Shown here: positions 27,548 to 35,110 of the stretch, one piece after another
How positions within the stretch are numbered: the stretch's first letter is position 1
How the letters are laid out: each line of letters starts with the position of its first letter
Assembly (NCBI RefSeq): GCF_028736115.1
Contig: NZ_CP117877.1
Span: forward strand, 1,178,001-1,242,000
Source of the DNA: Mucilaginibacter sp. KACC 22063
GTDB taxonomy: Bacteria > Bacteroidota > Bacteroidia > Sphingobacteriales > Sphingobacteriaceae
DNA length: 64,000 nt
Reading direction: 5' to 3'
Program-made: the position numbers and the translations under genes
Notes under the pieces: generated by a model
What the model was told of the DNA's origin: nothing
The model's database searches: none
Seen by the model: the letters and a program-made list of their open reading frames with translations, nothing else

Positions 27548-27639
27548 TGCCGAACTTGTTTCGGCATCCCACCTGCTAAGAAATAATTGCAAATGAGATC
27601 CTGAAACACGGTCTCTAAAGGAGTCCTTCGGACAGGATC
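27548..27639. repeat. compound palindromic intergenic element
   Basis: Hairpin TGCCGAA/TTCGGCA (27548-27566) is followed by GATCCTG/CAGGATC (27597-27603 with 27633-27639), which encloses GTCC-TTC-GGAC. The words GAACTTGTTTCGG and GATCCTGAAACA are of a kind that recurs between genes in Sphingobacteriaceae as I remember them, so a REP-like element is likely. Confidence 0.45.
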
Positions 27640-27679
27640 ACAATCATTTTTGCTAAGGGTTGAAATTAATAACAAATTT

Positions 27680-29455
27680 CTACACTACCAGTTTTTGTTC
27701 AACCGGGTGTTTAATCAGGTAAAGGCCGTCGGCAATCAGCTTCTTAAGCTCAGGTTCATTAGCGGCTTTTTGCTCTAAAAAGTCTCTGATTTCGGATGCT
27801 AATTCCGGTTTTGCGTTTTCATGGTCTAATACTTCCAGAATTTCCAATGCGCATAACCAGTCGGTGTGATGCTTTTGCTGAAGCGTTTGCCACACATTGC
27901 CCAAATAATCTAAGCTGCTGTGAGTTTGCCTGCAATTACGTACTTGCTGGTAAAGCTGATGCAGCTCAAGCGTGCTGGCATCATAACTTGCATGGAATGT
28001 ATTAGTGGTCGATTTGTAGGCAATTTCTTCAAAAGCTTCCTTATCGGCTGCGCCGCAAAAAACAGAAACAATCCTTTCGCCTATAGCCATGTCATACACA
28101 CCCCATGATGGGTCGAATAATATATTCCCATTCTCATCCTTTACTGTGCAGTCTGCAAAAGTAATTAAAGCTAACTTTTCCTGGTTGTAAGTTAAGTGGG
28201 TAATTAAGCCTGTGACATTGACACCACTCTCAAAAGTTAAACTTACGTTTTTACCATTTTCAATGCCTAATTTGCTTAACTCTTCGGTGGTTGCCATTTC
28301 CAACGCCTTCTCAAAGCCTTTTAATCTGCCAACCGGCGAACTGAAACCATCTTTATGATAATCCTTTCCGTGGCCGCTTAGCTGTTTATCTGCAATGGCT
28401 AACATGGATGGCCCGCTGGTTTTCACAAAAGCAAGTTGCCCCTGAAACTCCGTGAAACTTGTAAAAGTGCCGCTCACCTGCAAGCCTGAACTGTATACAG
28501 CAGTGCAGGTATTTTTGCTATCCACTGCTTTTTGCAAGCCATAGCTACCACCACGCCTGAATGACATGGTATCGGCAAATTGCTCCAATACATCAATGAG
28601 GTTTTGAAAAGTTGGCGTTACAAATAACTGCGGCTGCGGCTTTGTAATATCGTAAGGATAATTAACCGCATCTATCGTATAAGTGATCTTGGCCACATCA
28701 GATTTCATGCAGCTTGCACTTTCGCCGATAGATGAAAGTAGCCCCGCACCATAAATTTTAGGATCTTCAAGTGGTCCAATTAATCCATATTCAACCGTCC
28801 ACCAATGCAGTCGGCTTAATAAAGCCATCTCCGAAGGCTCACCCATGTTTTGCTGTCGATCTTCTACCAGCTTTTCAGCTTCTGCAATTTCAGCTGCGTC
28901 GGCATCAGGCATTTCCTTTAAGATAGATAGCGCACGTATGGCTTCGTAAAGTTCAAAATCTTGGGCTGAGAACATGGCTTTTGCACCAATCGAGCCAAAA
29001 TAGCTCAGGTAGTCGTGGTAATCCTTATCGGCAATAATAGGAGCGTGGCCGGCCGATTCGTGGATGATATCCGGGGCAGGCGTATATTCTATATGCTTAA
29101 GCTGGCGGATGTCGGCAGCTATCACCAGCACACGGTAAGCCTGGTATTCCATAAATGCAGCAGGTGGTATAAAACCATCTACCGTAACGGCACCCCAGCC
29201 AATTTTTGCCAGGGCATCGTTCATTTCCTGCAAGTTGGGTATCTTCTCTATAGTTAGTCCAGCCTTTTGCAAGCCTGGTATATAAGGATAATAGGCTACA
29301 TCTTTGAGATAAGCATAGTTTTGCCGCATTACATACCGCCAAACGGCATGGTCAACAGGGGTGTAATGCTCATAATGCTGATCTACAATAAATTGCTTTA
29401 AATGACGGGGCAGCGCAGCTACCTGCGGGTTATTAAAATCATTAAAACGGCTCAT
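27680..29455 (-). CDS. aromatic amino acid hydroxylase, long form
   Basis: 591 residues. The N-terminal 300 residues form a biopterin-dependent hydroxylase domain with the iron site in PDIIHESAGHAPI (two His) and WWTVEYGLIG (Glu). Members convert phenylalanine to tyrosine with tetrahydrobiopterin and O2. Bacterial phenylalanine hydroxylases are usually about 260-300 residues, so the extra 290 residues (from about 310: repeated beta-strand segments, then a helical tail) are an extension of unknown role. Tyrosine-degrading hmgA, hpd and an FAH-type hydrolase lie 10-14 kb downstream, consistent with phenylalanine catabolism. Confidence 0.88.
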   Translation of the reverse strand: MSRFNDFNNPQVAALPRHLKQFIVDQHYEHYTPVDHAVWRYVMRQNYAYLKDVAYYPYIPGLQKAGLTIEKIPNLQEMNDALAKIGWGAVTVDGFIPPAAFMEYQAYRVLVIAADIRQLKHIEYTPAPDIIHESAGHAPIIADKDYHDYLSYFGSIGAKAMFSAQDFELYEAIRALSILKEMPDADAAEIAEAEKLVEDRQQNMGEPSEMALLSRLHWWTVEYGLIGPLEDPKIYGAGLLSSIGESASCMKSDVAKITYTIDAVNYPYDITKPQPQLFVTPTFQNLIDVLEQFADTMSFRRGGSYGLQKAVDSKNTCTAVYSSGLQVSGTFTSFTEFQGQLAFVKTSGPSMLAIADKQLSGHGKDYHKDGFSSPVGRLKGFEKALEMATTEELSKLGIENGKNVSLTFESGVNVTGLITHLTYNQEKLALITFADCTVKDENGNILFDPSWGVYDMAIGERIVSVFCGAADKEAFEEIAYKSTTNTFHASYDASTLELHQLYQQVRNCRQTHSSLDYLGNVWQTLQQKHHTDWLCALEILEVLDHENAKPELASEIRDFLEQKAANEPELKKLIADGLYLIKHPVEQKLVV

Positions 29456-29524
29456 TGCGGAATAATTGGTTATGCAATTAAACGCAAAAAAATTTGATTT
29501 CGGATTGTTTGCTGAAGATAATCC

Positions 29525-30469
29525 CTACTGCTGTGCAGGAGTTTGATGATGATCTTCTTCTATCGCAGGTAAACCCTCTTCTAATTTTGAAGTGTTGAAT
29601 ACATAATACATGCCCAGCAATGATATGGTTGCAGATATTACATAAAAGGACAAGCTTAAAAATACAGCCAGTTCCTGATCCATGTGAAACTCAGAAACAG
29701 TGAACTTGAAAATGTATTCGCGCATGCCTAAACCACCGAATGTAAAAGGCACCACGGCGGCAAGCGAAGAGGTTAAAAATGCAAACAGGTAAGGCGCAAA
29801 TTTCTCGTTATGGTGCAGGCTTAGCATTACCAGTAAAATAGTACATACCTGTAAAGATTGCACACCTATTGCCTTCGCATGACCCAGGAAAAAATTACGG
29901 GTGTATTCTTTAAAAAACTTGTGAGCAACAAAGTAATATATGGCGGTGCCTACAACAAAAATAGCAGCTGGTATAGCAACGTGTACGCCCATTTGCGGCA
30001 AAAAGATAACAAGTACAACTGTGATAAAACCGATTGCCCAAAAGCCGCTCAGCCTGTCGAAAAGCAGTACCCAGAAAACTTTTTTAGCAGGCATTTTATA
30101 GCGTTTGTTCAGCAGCCATATTTTATAACCATCGCCGCCTATGCCACCTGGTAAAAACAGGTTGTAAAACATACCCAGTAAGTATAAACGCAGGTTAAAA
30201 CGCCAGTCGAGATCCAGGTTGATAGAGCGGAAGAAGGTAAGTAACCGCCATGACGACACCAGCGTGGATATAAAGAAGCAAATCATTGCTGCAATAATCC
30301 AGAAGGTATTAGCCTCATGCAGCAGGGCCTTCACTTTTGTAAGATCTATCTTTTGAAAGATATAGTAAAGTAAAACCGCAGTTACCGCAATTTTTAAAAG
30401 CGTTTTGGCTACAGCCCAAAGCTTATCCTTTGTAGTTTTTGGCTTATCTGCCTTTTCTGTATCTGTCAT
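29525..30469 (-). CDS. flippase-like membrane protein (UPF0104/LPG synthase TM family)
   Basis: 314 residues with about eight transmembrane segments. Family features visible include FRSINLDLDWRFNLRLYLLGMFYNLFLPGGIGGDGYKIWLL and, near the C-terminus, FTFGGLGMREYIF. The family includes the membrane part of MprF and archaeal AglD, which move or modify lipids or lipid-linked sugars. A precise substrate cannot be given. The N-terminus is short and charged and the C-terminus is a polar tail. Confidence 0.8.
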   Translation of the reverse strand: MTDTEKADKPKTTKDKLWAVAKTLLKIAVTAVLLYYIFQKIDLTKVKALLHEANTFWIIAAMICFFISTLVSSWRLLTFFRSINLDLDWRFNLRLYLLGMFYNLFLPGGIGGDGYKIWLLNKRYKMPAKKVFWVLLFDRLSGFWAIGFITVVLVIFLPQMGVHVAIPAAIFVVGTAIYYFVAHKFFKEYTRNFFLGHAKAIGVQSLQVCTILLVMLSLHHNEKFAPYLFAFLTSSLAAVVPFTFGGLGMREYIFKFTVSEFHMDQELAVFLSLSFYVISATISLLGMYYVFNTSKLEEGLPAIEEDHHQTPAQQ

Positions 30470-30476
30470 TTTGCGG

Positions 30477-30484
30477 CAAAGATA
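30477..30484 (-). promoter_or_regulatory. -7 element, flippase-like gene
   Basis: CAAAGATA on the plus strand reads TATCTTTG on the minus strand, matching TAnnTTTG, 7 bases from the start codon. This implies a leaderless or nearly leaderless transcript. No TTG at -33 is seen. Confidence 0.4.
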
Positions 30485-30602
30485 AGTATTTTGCTTTTAG
30501 TTCATTTTCTTAGTACTATTATCAGTTTGTTAAGACTTTAAACCTGATAAAAAGATGACTGCTAATGAACAAATGAACCAGTAAACCAATCAACTAAATC
30601 CC

Positions 30603-30610
30603 TACATTTG
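30603..30610 (+). promoter_or_regulatory. -7 element, aguB
   Basis: TACATTTG matches TAnnTTTG, 16 bases before the aguB ATG. The -33 element is not clear. Confidence 0.4.
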
Positions 30611-30626
30611 CGCAAAATTTAAGTAG

Positions 30627-31496
30627 ATGAGTAAAGTAAACGTTGGACTGGTGCAGATGTCATGTACGGCAGATAAGCAACAGAATTTGCAGAAAGCTAT
30701 TGAGAAGGTACGCGAGGCAGCTCAAAAGGGTGCCCAGATCGTGTGCTTGCAAGAGCTTTTTACCTCACTTTATTTTTGTGATGTTGAGGATTACGACAAT
30801 TTTGCATTGGCAGAAGCTATTCCCGGCCCATCAACAGATGAGCTTTCAAAGGTGGCAGCCGAGCTTAATGTAGTGATCATTGCATCGCTGTTTGAAAAAC
30901 GCACACAAGGGCTTTACCATAATACTACTGCGGTTTTAGATGCCGATGGCAGTTATTTAGGTAAATACCGCAAAATGCATATTCCTGATGATCCGGGTTT
31001 CTATGAAAAATTTTACTTTACTCCCGGGGATTTAGGCTACAAAACCTTCAAGACTAAATTTGCAACTATTGGCGTACTGATCTGCTGGGACCAGTGGTAT
31101 CCGGAAGCAGCACGTATCACTGCATTAATGGGTGCCGAAATATTATTCTATCCTACAGCTATCGGCTGGGCTTCAACACAGGATGTAACTACCAATACCG
31201 AGCAATACAATGCATGGCAAACTATTCAGCGTTCGCACGCGGTAGCTAATGGCGTACACGTGGTAAGCGTGAACAGGGTAGGCGAAGAAGCAGGTTTGAA
31301 ATTCTGGGGTGGCTCATTTGTATCAAACCCATTTGGTACGGTTATGTTCCAGGGTTCACACCATGACGAGGAAATCACTGTAGTTGAACTTGATCTGAAA
31401 AAGACAAATTACTACCGTACACACTGGCCTTTCCTTCGCGACAGGCGTGTAGAAACTTACCAGCCGATAACAAAAAGGCTTATTGACGAGGACTAA
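30627..31496 (+). CDS. aguB: N-carbamoylputrescine amidase
   Basis: 289 residues, normal for the family. A nitrilase-superfamily enzyme that hydrolyses N-carbamoylputrescine to putrescine, CO2 and ammonia. The catalytic triad is visible: Glu in CLQELFTSLYF, Lys in KYRKMHIPDD, Cys in GVLICWDQWYPEA. The C-terminal HWPFLRDRRVETY block is diagnostic for AguB. It is the second step after agmatine deiminase, encoded 400 bases downstream, with one small unrelated gene between them. Confidence 0.95.
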   Translation: MSKVNVGLVQMSCTADKQQNLQKAIEKVREAAQKGAQIVCLQELFTSLYFCDVEDYDNFALAEAIPGPSTDELSKVAAELNVVIIASLFEKRTQGLYHNTTAVLDADGSYLGKYRKMHIPDDPGFYEKFYFTPGDLGYKTFKTKFATIGVLICWDQWYPEAARITALMGAEILFYPTAIGWASTQDVTTNTEQYNAWQTIQRSHAVANGVHVVSVNRVGEEAGLKFWGGSFVSNPFGTVMFQGSHHDEEITVVELDLKKTNYYRTHWPFLRDRRVETYQPITKRLIDED

Positions 31497-31498
31497 AG

Positions 31499-31526
31499 AG
31501 TCGATAGCCAATAGACCATTGACAAT
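31499..31526. repeat. heptamer-periodic array, left flank of the S23 gene
   Basis: Four degenerate 7-mers AGTCGAT, AGCCAAT, AGACCAT, TGACAAT run in phase immediately after the aguB stop. Read on the other strand they take the form ATnGnCT, the same form as the array on the other side of the S23 gene, so the two arrays are inverted. Confidence 0.55.
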
Positions 31527-31542
31527 AGTTTAAAATTGTAGA

Positions 31543-31896
31543 ATGGCTTTTAAATTTGAAAAACTTCAAGTTTGGCAAATGGCTTTAGACTTAACTGATG
31601 AAATAGATCGGTTAACAAAAAAGAGTTTTCCAAAAGATGAGCTATTTATATTGACATCACAAATTAAGCGTGCTGCTGATTCAGTGGTATTAAATATTGC
31701 CGAAGGCTGTACAGGACAAACTAATCCAGTATTCAAAACATTTTTAGGTTATTCGTTAAGATCAGCTATTGAAGTGGTTTCATGCCTCTTTATTGCGAAA
31801 CGACGTGGCTTTATAATACAATCTGATTTTCAAAAATTATATGATGACTATGAATCTTTGACCAAGATGATTACGTCATTAAGAAATACGCTATAA
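31543..31896 (+). CDS. four-helix-bundle protein (S23/IVP family)
   Basis: 117 residues with the family pattern: FEKLQVWQMALDLTDEIDRLT, FPKDELFILTSQIKRAADSVVLNIAEG, then RSAIEVVSCLFIAKRRG and a C-terminal helix. These proteins were first noted in 23S rRNA intervening sequences and are widespread as stand-alone genes; the biochemical role is not known. It sits between aguB and aguA, whose products act together, so it looks like an insertion. Degenerate inverted 7-mer arrays flank it on both sides. Confidence 0.85.
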   Translation: MAFKFEKLQVWQMALDLTDEIDRLTKKSFPKDELFILTSQIKRAADSVVLNIAEGCTGQTNPVFKTFLGYSLRSAIEVVSCLFIAKRRGFIIQSDFQKLYDDYESLTKMITSLRNTL

Positions 31897-31897
31897 C

Positions 31898-31932
31898 ACT
31901 ATGGACTATCGACCATCGACTATTGACTCTCC
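31898..31932. repeat. heptamer-periodic array, right flank of the S23 gene
   Basis: Five in-phase 7-mers ACTATGG, ACTATCG, ACCATCG, ACTATTG, ACTCTCC begin two bases after the S23 stop. The aguA start codon lies inside the first unit, so the array also codes for the first ten or so residues of AguA. Confidence 0.6.
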
Positions 31933-32959
31933 CTACCAAGCCGGCTTCTCATTTCCTGCCGAATGGGCGCCGCATACTGCTACATGGCTTAGCTGGCCGC
32001 ATAAAGAAGAATCTTGGCCGGGAAAAATCGGTATGGTTTATCATAACTATTGCCAGTTTATTAAAGTTGTTGCCGAAGGCGAACTGGTCCGCATTAACGT
32101 AAAAGACGAATTGATGCAGGCCTTTGCTAAGCAGCAATTAGAATTAGTTGGAGCAGACTTGAGTAAAATTGAGTTTTACGAGTTTCCGACTAATGATGCC
32201 TGGTGTCGCGATCATGGTCCGGCGTTTTTAATTAATCGCGAAACTAAACAAAAGGTAGTAGTTGACTGGGGCTACAATGCCTGGGGAGGTAAGTATCCGC
32301 CGTTTGATATGGATGATGTTATCCCTACACGCATTGCTCAACAATTCGGCTTGCCGGTTTATCATCCCGGTATCGTAATGGAAGGCGGTTCGGTTGATTT
32401 TAATGGTGCAGGCACGATACTTACCACCACAGCATGTTTGTTGAATGAGAACCGCAATCCGCATTTAAATCAGCAACAGATAGAAGAATACTTGCGCAAT
32501 TATTACGGCGTAGAACAGGTGCTATGGCTTGGCGATGGTATAATCGGCGATGATACTGACGGCCACATTGACGATATTACCCGTTTTGTAAACGAGGATA
32601 CCGTAGTTACCGTTGTTGAAGAAAATAAAAACGACGAAAATTATCACATCCTGCAAGAGAACCTACAAACACTTAAAGGCATGCGTTTGCTTAACGGTAA
32701 GCAATTAAACATTGTAGAATTGCCAATGCCTGATCCTGTTATTTATGATGGTCAGCGTTTACCGGCGTCTTATGCTAATTTCTATATTGCAAACAGTGCG
32801 GTAGTTGTACCAACTTATCGTTGTGATAATGATGCAAAGGCGTTAGATATTTTGCGGCAGTGTTTCCCTGACAGGAAGGTAGTAGGTATTGATTCTACAG
32901 ATATTATCTGGGGACTGGGGAGCTTTCACTGCTTAAGCCAGCAGGAGCCGGCAGTATAA
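31901..32959 (+). CDS. aguA: agmatine deiminase
   Basis: 352 residues. The enzyme converts agmatine to N-carbamoylputrescine and ammonia, feeding AguB. Family blocks: FPAEWAPHTATWLSWPHKEESWPG, DAWCRDHGPAFLIN, VVDWGYNAWGGKYPPFDMDD, GIVMEGGSVDFNGAGTILTT, WLGDGIIGDDTDGHIDDITRF, and the catalytic-cysteine end GLGSFHCLSQQEPA. The first eleven residues (MDYRPSTIDSP) match no family feature and are encoded by the 7-mer array; no better start is available downstream. Confidence 0.95.
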   Translation: MDYRPSTIDSPYQAGFSFPAEWAPHTATWLSWPHKEESWPGKIGMVYHNYCQFIKVVAEGELVRINVKDELMQAFAKQQLELVGADLSKIEFYEFPTNDAWCRDHGPAFLINRETKQKVVVDWGYNAWGGKYPPFDMDDVIPTRIAQQFGLPVYHPGIVMEGGSVDFNGAGTILTTTACLLNENRNPHLNQQQIEEYLRNYYGVEQVLWLGDGIIGDDTDGHIDDITRFVNEDTVVTVVEENKNDENYHILQENLQTLKGMRLLNGKQLNIVELPMPDPVIYDGQRLPASYANFYIANSAVVVPTYRCDNDAKALDILRQCFPDRKVVGIDSTDIIWGLGSFHCLSQQEPAV

Positions 32960-32962
32960 TAG

Positions 32963-32983
32963 AATCAAGAACCGAGAGCCAGG
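32963..32983. repeat. short heptamer array after aguA
   Basis: AATCAAG, AACCGAG, AGCCAGG run in phase just after the aguA stop. The first unit equals the unit repeated inside ispG at 50996-51016. Confidence 0.45.
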
Positions 32984-33020
32984 AAACAACACGAGCTCCA
33001 ATGTGCACGTTATGCTCTAC

Positions 33021-33092
33021 TTGTCATTTCGAACGTATGTGAGAAATCTATATTTACATTATATAGGATTTCTCCTGATGTCGAAATGACAA
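33021..33092. repeat. 72-base palindromic REP-like element
   Basis: TTGTCATTTCGA (33021-33032) is perfectly mirrored by TCGAAATGACAA (33081-33092). Inside, GAGAAATC-TATAT is mirrored by ATATAG-GATTTCTC with a one-base bulge. It is a long hairpin without a T run and lies in the gap between aguA and the SRPBCC gene. The TTGTCATTTCGA word is a common intergenic palindrome in this phylum as I recall. Confidence 0.6.
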
Positions 33093-33106
33093 CTTAAGTT
33101 TATCCA

Positions 33107-33586
33107 ATGCCACTCATCGCTCTCCAAACTTTCATCAATGCTCCCCAGCAGGTGTGCTTTGATTTGTCAAGGAGTATTGATCTGCATAAAATTTCCACTG
33201 CTCATACTAATGAAGAGGCTGTGGCCGGAGTTACAAGTGGCTTAATTGGTATGAACGAAACCGTTACCTGGCGGGCAAAGCATTTGGGCATTTGGTTTCA
33301 ACTAACCTCCAAAATTACGCAGTTTGACCCCTTTAATGCTTTTACTGATGAAATGGTGAAAGGTCCGTTTAAGTATATTCATCATCAGCACATTTTTGAA
33401 GTCAGAAACGGCGGAACATTGATGACAGACATGTTCAGTTTTGCTTCTCCGTTTGGTTTGTTAGGCTTAATTGCTGATAAGGTTTTGCTTACAAGCCATC
33501 TTAAGAAATTACTCATTCAAAGAAATGAAATTATTAAAGAATATGCCGAAAGCGATCGATGGAAAGATGTGATAAGTTATCAGTAA
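33107..33586 (+). CDS. SRPBCC-family (START-like) protein
   Basis: 159 residues, cytoplasmic, with a lipid/ligand-binding START-like layout: an N-terminal strand (LIALQTFINAPQQVCFDLSRSIDLH), the beta-sheet block NETVTWRAKHLGIWFQLTSKITQFDP, MVKGPFKYIHHQHIFEV, and a long C-terminal helix. Members are often annotated as cell-division inhibitor-like or polyketide cyclase-like, but no substrate can be given. An AraC-type regulator follows 27 bases later. Confidence 0.75.
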   Translation: MPLIALQTFINAPQQVCFDLSRSIDLHKISTAHTNEEAVAGVTSGLIGMNETVTWRAKHLGIWFQLTSKITQFDPFNAFTDEMVKGPFKYIHHQHIFEVRNGGTLMTDMFSFASPFGLLGLIADKVLLTSHLKKLLIQRNEIIKEYAESDRWKDVISYQ

Positions 33587-33613
33587 CTTAGTATTAACAA
33601 CTACACTTTGCCA

Positions 33614-34006
33614 ATGGAAACACTCGCAGCCAAGCTTCCAAAAAAGATATTTTCGCGTGCGCATGAAATTACCGCCGATTACCTGAAGGCTGTAGATAAA
33701 CATCTGGACGATGTTGCCAATGGTTCAGTAACGGAAATGTTCGAGATACGGGATTTTGCAGAGCTATTGCATATCCACCCTACGCATTTAAGCAATACCA
33801 TTAAACTTATCACTGGCAAGCATCCATGTTATTATATAGAAAGCAGGCTGATGGATATTGTAAAGGATAAATTGCTGAACACAAATTTATCTATTGCCGA
33901 AATTGCCCGGCAGCTTACTTACGACCCATCAAACTTTACTAAGTTTTTTAAGCATTTCGAAGGGATAACTCCTAATCAATATCGTCAGCAGTACAAAAAA
34001 TTCTGA
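33614..34006 (+). CDS. small AraC-family transcriptional regulator
   Basis: 130 residues from the ATG at 33614; the frame also opens at a TTG two codons earlier. The C-terminal AraC DNA-binding domain has two helix-turn-helix units: FEIRDFAELLHIHPTHLSNTIKLITGKHPCYYIESRLM and LLNTNLSIAEIARQLTYDPSNFTKFFKHFEGITPNQYRQQ. The N-terminal ligand-sensing cupin is absent; only about 45 residues precede the HTH, so it is a stand-alone reader type. A direct repeat typical of AraC binding lies just downstream (34002-34039), before an SDR gene. Confidence 0.85.
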   Translation: METLAAKLPKKIFSRAHEITADYLKAVDKHLDDVANGSVTEMFEIRDFAELLHIHPTHLSNTIKLITGKHPCYYIESRLMDIVKDKLLNTNLSIAEIARQLTYDPSNFTKFFKHFEGITPNQYRQQYKKF

Positions 34007-34039
34007 AGTAGTCACCATAAAATCTGAAACTGTCACCAT
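34002..34039 (+). promoter_or_regulatory. tandem direct repeat, likely AraC-type binding site
   Basis: TCTGAAGTAGTCACCAT (34002-34018) and TCTGAAACTGTCACCAT (34023-34039) match at 14 of 17 positions and are offset by 21 bp, two helical turns. A -7-like GAACTTTG at 34061-34068 follows, with no -33 element, as expected for an activator-dependent promoter of the SDR gene. Confidence 0.5.
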
Positions 34040-34094
34040 GTTTTAGTGCCGAACCATACTGAACTTTGTATTGTTAATCAAGACAACAAATAGT

Positions 34095-34856
34095 ATGGAA
34101 AGCACAAACAAAATAGCATTAGTAACCGGCGGTAGCCGAGGGTTAGGTAAAAACGAAGCGCTTACGCTTGCAAAGCACGGGCATCATGTAATTATTACTT
34201 ATAACAGCCGTAAAGATGAAGCGGACAAAGTAGTAGCCGAAATTGAAGGGCTTGGCCGCAAGGCTGCGGCTTTGCAATTAAACGCCGGCGAGGCTAAAAC
34301 TTTTGAGGCATTTAAAGGCCGGCTTACCGAAGTTTTGAAAAGCGTGTTCAATACAGAAAGATTCGATTTTTTAATAAATAATGCCGGTATAGACTGGGCT
34401 GCACCTTTTGAACAAACCACCGAAGAACAGCTGGATACCCTTTATAATATTCACTTTAAAGGCGTATTTCTGTTGAGCCAAACTTTATCACCAATAATAA
34501 ATGATGGCGGCCGTATTGTAAATACTTCTACAGGTTTGGCACGTTTCACCACCCCGGGTTATGCAGCTTATGCTTCAATGAAAGGCGCTATCGAAACCTT
34601 AACTAAATATATGGCGAAGGAATTAGGTAAACGCAAGATTAATGTAAATATGGTTGCACCAGGGATAATCGAAACTGATTTTACCGCTGCTGCACGTGAG
34701 CATGAAGGATTGGTAGAATATATCTCCAGCCAGACCGCTTTAGGCCGTATTGGCCAGCCGGATGACATTGGCGGTGTAGTAGCATTTCTATGCTCAGACG
34801 ATGCGCGCTGGGTAACTGCACAACGCGTAGAAGCATCAGGCGGTATGTTCTTATAG
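34095..34856 (+). CDS. short-chain dehydrogenase/reductase
   Basis: 253 residues from the ATG at 34095 (a TTG eight codons earlier is unlikely). SDR hallmarks: VTGGSRGLGKNEALTLA (TGxxxGxG), NNAGIDWAAPFEQ, the active-site Ser in NTSTG and YASMKGAIE (YxxxK), and a C-terminal GRIGQPDDIGGVVAFLCSDDARW. It is of the FabG-like classical type and probably NADP-dependent. It likely belongs to the adjacent AraC-type regulator's regulon. Confidence 0.9.
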   Translation: MESTNKIALVTGGSRGLGKNEALTLAKHGHHVIITYNSRKDEADKVVAEIEGLGRKAAALQLNAGEAKTFEAFKGRLTEVLKSVFNTERFDFLINNAGIDWAAPFEQTTEEQLDTLYNIHFKGVFLLSQTLSPIINDGGRIVNTSTGLARFTTPGYAAYASMKGAIETLTKYMAKELGKRKINVNMVAPGIIETDFTAAAREHEGLVEYISSQTALGRIGQPDDIGGVVAFLCSDDARWVTAQRVEASGGMFL

Positions 34857-34882
34857 GGATTAGTTACCGGGTTATTTGCGAT

Positions 34883-34922
34883 AGAGTTATTAGTGTTATG
34901 CAAGCACTAATAACTCTTTTTT
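34883..34922 (+). terminator. Rho-independent terminator
   Basis: A 13-bp perfect stem AGAGTTATTAGTG/CACTAATAACTCT with a 9-base loop, followed by TTTTTT, closes the SDR transcript. Confidence 0.9.
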
Positions 34923-35054
34923 ATTTACAGCTTCTTAATAAGAATTAATAACATAATAGCCTAATAACCCAATAACCGGTAACCTACTACGCCAACTTTC
35001 ACCGTTTATTCAACCCCATTCACCGAGAATTTACCATAAGCAGCCAGTTATTAA

Positions 35055-35085
35055 TTGACGTATGCCTATTGTTATTATAGATTTG
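35055..35085 (+). promoter_or_regulatory. promoter of the LiaF-like/LytS-LytTR operon
   Basis: TTG (35055-35057), a 20-base gap and TAGATTTG (35078-35085) match the Bacteroidota promoter consensus fully. The predicted start is about 35092 and the first gene begins at 35111. Confidence 0.65.
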
Positions 35086-35110
35086 AATCATACTTTTAAA
35101 GCAATTCAAA

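Noticed and set aside
31543..31896. rRNA intervening sequence
   Set aside because: The S23-family gene suggested it, but no 23S rRNA sequence is present on either side.
33021..33092. Terminator for aguA
   Set aside because: The hairpin has no T run on either side and is 60 bases past the stop; a REP-like element fits better.
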